64,000 bases of DNA from Vespa crabro (lineage: Eukaryota > Arthropoda > Insecta > Hymenoptera > Vespidae), in NCBI RefSeq assembly GCF_910589235.1, contig NW_025813595.1:5022001-5086000 (forward strand), written 5' to 3'. The notes beneath the pieces were generated by a model. It was not told the origin of the DNA. It saw only the letters and a list, made by a program, of their open reading frames with translations, and searched no databases. Numbering within the stretch: position 1 is the first letter of the stretch; each line of letters opens with the position of its first letter. Shown piece by piece: positions 61,304 to 64,000 of the stretch. The position numbers and the translations under genes are program-made.

Positions 61304-62279
61304 TATGACAATAATTATAATACTGATAATAAAGATAATAACGATAATATACATAATAAAGTTAATAATAATAACAATAATAACAATGTTAACGATAATA
61401 ATGATAATAATAGAGATAATAATAATAATATTAAAATTAATAACAAGAAAATAACGATTTATCTATAATAAAGATATTAATAACAACGATAATATCGATA
61501 ATAATAATAATAATAATAGCAATAATGACCTTAATAAAGATAATAACGATAATAATGATACGATAATAACGATAATAGTAATAATAATATCGATAGTAAT
61601 AATAATTACAATAATGCAGATAATAACGATTATAATAATAACAATAATGAGGATGATAATAATAACTATAATAGCACTAATAACGATAGTAATTTTAATA
61701 ATAATAGCAATAATAACGATAACAATTTTAATAACATTATTGATAATAATAATGATAGCGAAACTAAGAATAATAACGGTGTAAACGATAATAATAATAA
61801 CAATAATATCGATGATAAAGATAATAACGATAATAATGATAATAATAGATGTAAAAATAACAATATTAACAATTACAAAGATAATAATAACAATAATAAT
61901 AGTAATAATAATAACAATAATAACAGTATTAACAATGATAACGATAATAACAATATTATCCATAATAATAATAATAATATCATCGATTATAACGGTAATA
62001 ACGATAATAACGATAATAATAATAAAATTAATAACGATAATAACGTTTATAACGAAAATAATAATAGCAATAATAACGATAATAAGGATAGTAATAATAA
62101 TAATAATAATAAAAATAATATAGAAAATAACTGTAATAACGATTACGAAGATAATAATAATAATAATAATAACGATAATAGCGATATCAATGACAATAAC
62201 GAAGTCAACAATTAAAATAATAACAATAATAACGATAATAACGGTAATAACGAAAATAATTATATTAATAATAATATTA

Positions 62280-62947
62280 ATAATAATAATAACGATAATA
62301 TTACAATAATATTAACGATAATAAGAATAATAATAATAATATAGATAACAATGATATTAACCTTAATATCGATAATAATAATAACAATAACAACGATTAT
62401 GACGATAATAATTAAAATAACTATAATAACGATAATTACAGGAAAAATAATAGTTATAATAAAGAGAATAATGATACTAAAAATTTTAACGATAATAATA
62501 ATATAAATAATAATGGTAATAATGATTACAATGTTAAGAACGATAATAATGTTAATAATAATAATAATAATAACAAATATTCCGATAAAAAATATTTTAA
62601 CAATAATCATAGTAACTATAATAACGATAATAACGATAATAATTGTAGTAGTAAAAACAGTTGCATTACTAATAACGATAAAAACGATTTTAACGGTAAA
62701 AATAATAACGATAATAACGATAATATCGATAATAAAAATAACAATATTGACGATAATATCAGTAATGATAGTAATAATAATAATATTATAACGATAATAA
62801 CGATAGTAATAATATCGATAATAACGATAATAATCATAATAATAATATTAATAGTAACAATATTAACGATAATAACGATAATAATATTAACTAAGATAAT
62901 GATAATGACAATAATAATTTTAAAACAATAATAATTAAAATAATAAC
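62280..62947 (+). repeat. Insertion in block A related to the 4.7-kb unit
   Basis: AATAACAATAACAACGATTA and ATGACGATAATAATTAAAAT near 62,384-62,417 parallel 53,476-53,511, and AATAGTTATAATAAAGAGAA near 62,449 parallels 53,546. After the piece, GAAACTAAGAATAATAACGG (first seen at 61,760) restarts at 62,948. Confidence 0.7.
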
Positions 62948-63412
62948 GAAACTAAGAATAATAACGGTGTAAACGATAATAATAATAATATTATCGATTA
63001 TAACGATAATGACGTTAATAACGTTAATATTAATAAAATTAATAGCGATAATAACGTTTATAAAATAAATATTAATAGTAATAATAACAATATTAAGGAT
63101 AGTAATAATAATAATATTAATAAAAATAATTTCGAAAATAACGGTAATAAAGTTTACGAAGATAATAATAACAATAGAAACGACAATAACGATATTAACA
63201 TTAATAATAATAATAACAACGATAATAAGAATAATAAAATAATAATAATAATGATATTACCGATATTACCGATAATAATAGTAGCAATATTAACGATAAT
63301 TAACAATATTAATAATAATAATAATAGATATAACAATAAAAACAATAGTGATGACAAAAAAAATCATAATAATAACGATAGTTTCTATAGTAGTGATAAT
63401 AATAATATCAAT

Positions 63413-63439
63413 AATAACGATAATAACGATAATAACGAT
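63413..63439 (+). repeat. Pure (AATAACGAT)3
   Basis: Three uninterrupted units followed by AATACGGAA. Confidence 0.85.
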
Positions 63440-64000
63440 AATACGGAATATAATAATAACGAAAATAACGACAATGGAAATAATAATAATAACGATAATG
63501 ACAATAATAACGATAAGAATGACAGTAACTATCATAACAATAATAACAATAGTAATAATAAAGATAATAACAATAATAACGATTATAATGATAATAACTT
63601 TTATAATATTTATAATTTTAACAATAATAACGATAATAATGATAATTATTTTAATAGAAGTAATAATAACAATATTAACAATGTTTGCAATAATAATAAT
63701 AATAACGATTATAATAGTGGTAACAATTAAAGTAATAACAATAATAACGATAATAACGATAATAAGGATAATAACAATAACGATAATAACGATAATAACA
63801 ATAAAAATATCGATAGTAACAATAATGATGATAATAACTAAAATAACGAAAATAACAATAATAACGACAATAATAATAAAATTAATAACGATAATTACGT
63901 TAAAATTGATAACAATAATAACAATAATAACAAAAACAACGATGATAAGAATAATAGTAATGACGATAATAACGAGAATAATAAGAATAAATATTTCGAT

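Larger units (their letters stand above)
61304..64000 (+). repeat. Segmental block A, copy 3 (mosaic, continues past the window)
   Basis: TATGACAATAATTATAATAC at 61,304 matches 1,441 (offset 59,863). AATAGATGTA near 61,844 matches 2,073 (offset 59,771). ATAATTATTTTAATAGAAGT at 63,642 matches 2,761 (offset 60,881). The jump of about 1.1 kb is explained by an inserted piece related to the 4.7-kb unit at about 62,280-62,940. Confidence 0.75.

Overview
This window contains no gene that I can support. From end to end it is one non-coding, low-complexity satellite: a heavily mutated (AAT)n trinucleotide repeat whose commonest derived form is the 9-bp word AATAACGAT. In the lines I counted, composition is about 58% A, 26% T, 9% C and 7% G. 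The A-rich strand is the + strand throughout, and I saw no inverted stretch. There is no rRNA, tRNA, CRISPR array, transposase, recognisable promoter or protein domain. The many long open frames are a product of the repeat: only one of six frames of an AAT repeat contains TAA, so the others stay open and read as Asn/Asp-, Ile/Thr-, Ile/Val-, Leu/Ser- or Tyr-rich strings.

This kind of DNA points to the repeat-rich, AT-rich, non-coding nuclear DNA of a eukaryote (heterochromatin, or subtelomeric or centromere-like satellite). That is inference; nothing here identifies the species, and I name none.

The DNA is not featureless. It is a mosaic of older and younger segmental duplications, all head-to-tail. 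(1) A tandem duplication of a 4,709-bp unit lies at about 50,410-59,827. The copies differ at 7 positions by eye, have no indels, and share a 9-bp microhomology at the breakpoints. (2) Older, diverged blocks are collinear across tens of kb: 6,966-10,200 with 49,550-53,000; 1,441-5,760 with 34,110-36,700 and with 61,304-64,000; 1-300 with 28,833-29,132; 26,710-27,250 with 59,620-60,060. (3) Short tandem duplications have periods of 340 bp (12.1-12.8 kb), 138 bp (6.2-6.4 kb), 66 bp (44.4 kb), 42 bp (41.7 kb) and 33 bp (30.8 kb). (4) Dispersed signature modules recur. The clearest has two CGATATGGTATTAACGAT-like boxes 388-390 bp apart with an internal TAATTTCGATATT-like box at a nearly fixed position: complete at 10.8, 40.0 and 44.9 kb, half copies at 21.3 and 48.9 kb. 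(5) Nearly pure (AAT)n tracts of 12-38 units sit inside the degenerate sequence.

The older blocks cross the outer edges of the 4.7-kb duplication without a break (7.77 kb with 50.40 kb on the left; 26.8-27.2 kb with 59.7-60.0 kb on the right). The two outer boundaries are therefore ancestral and only the middle junction near 55,119 is new. Nothing resembling an operon, defence system or biochemical pathway is visible. The interest lies in how this satellite grows, keeps its orientation and keeps a high CpG content.
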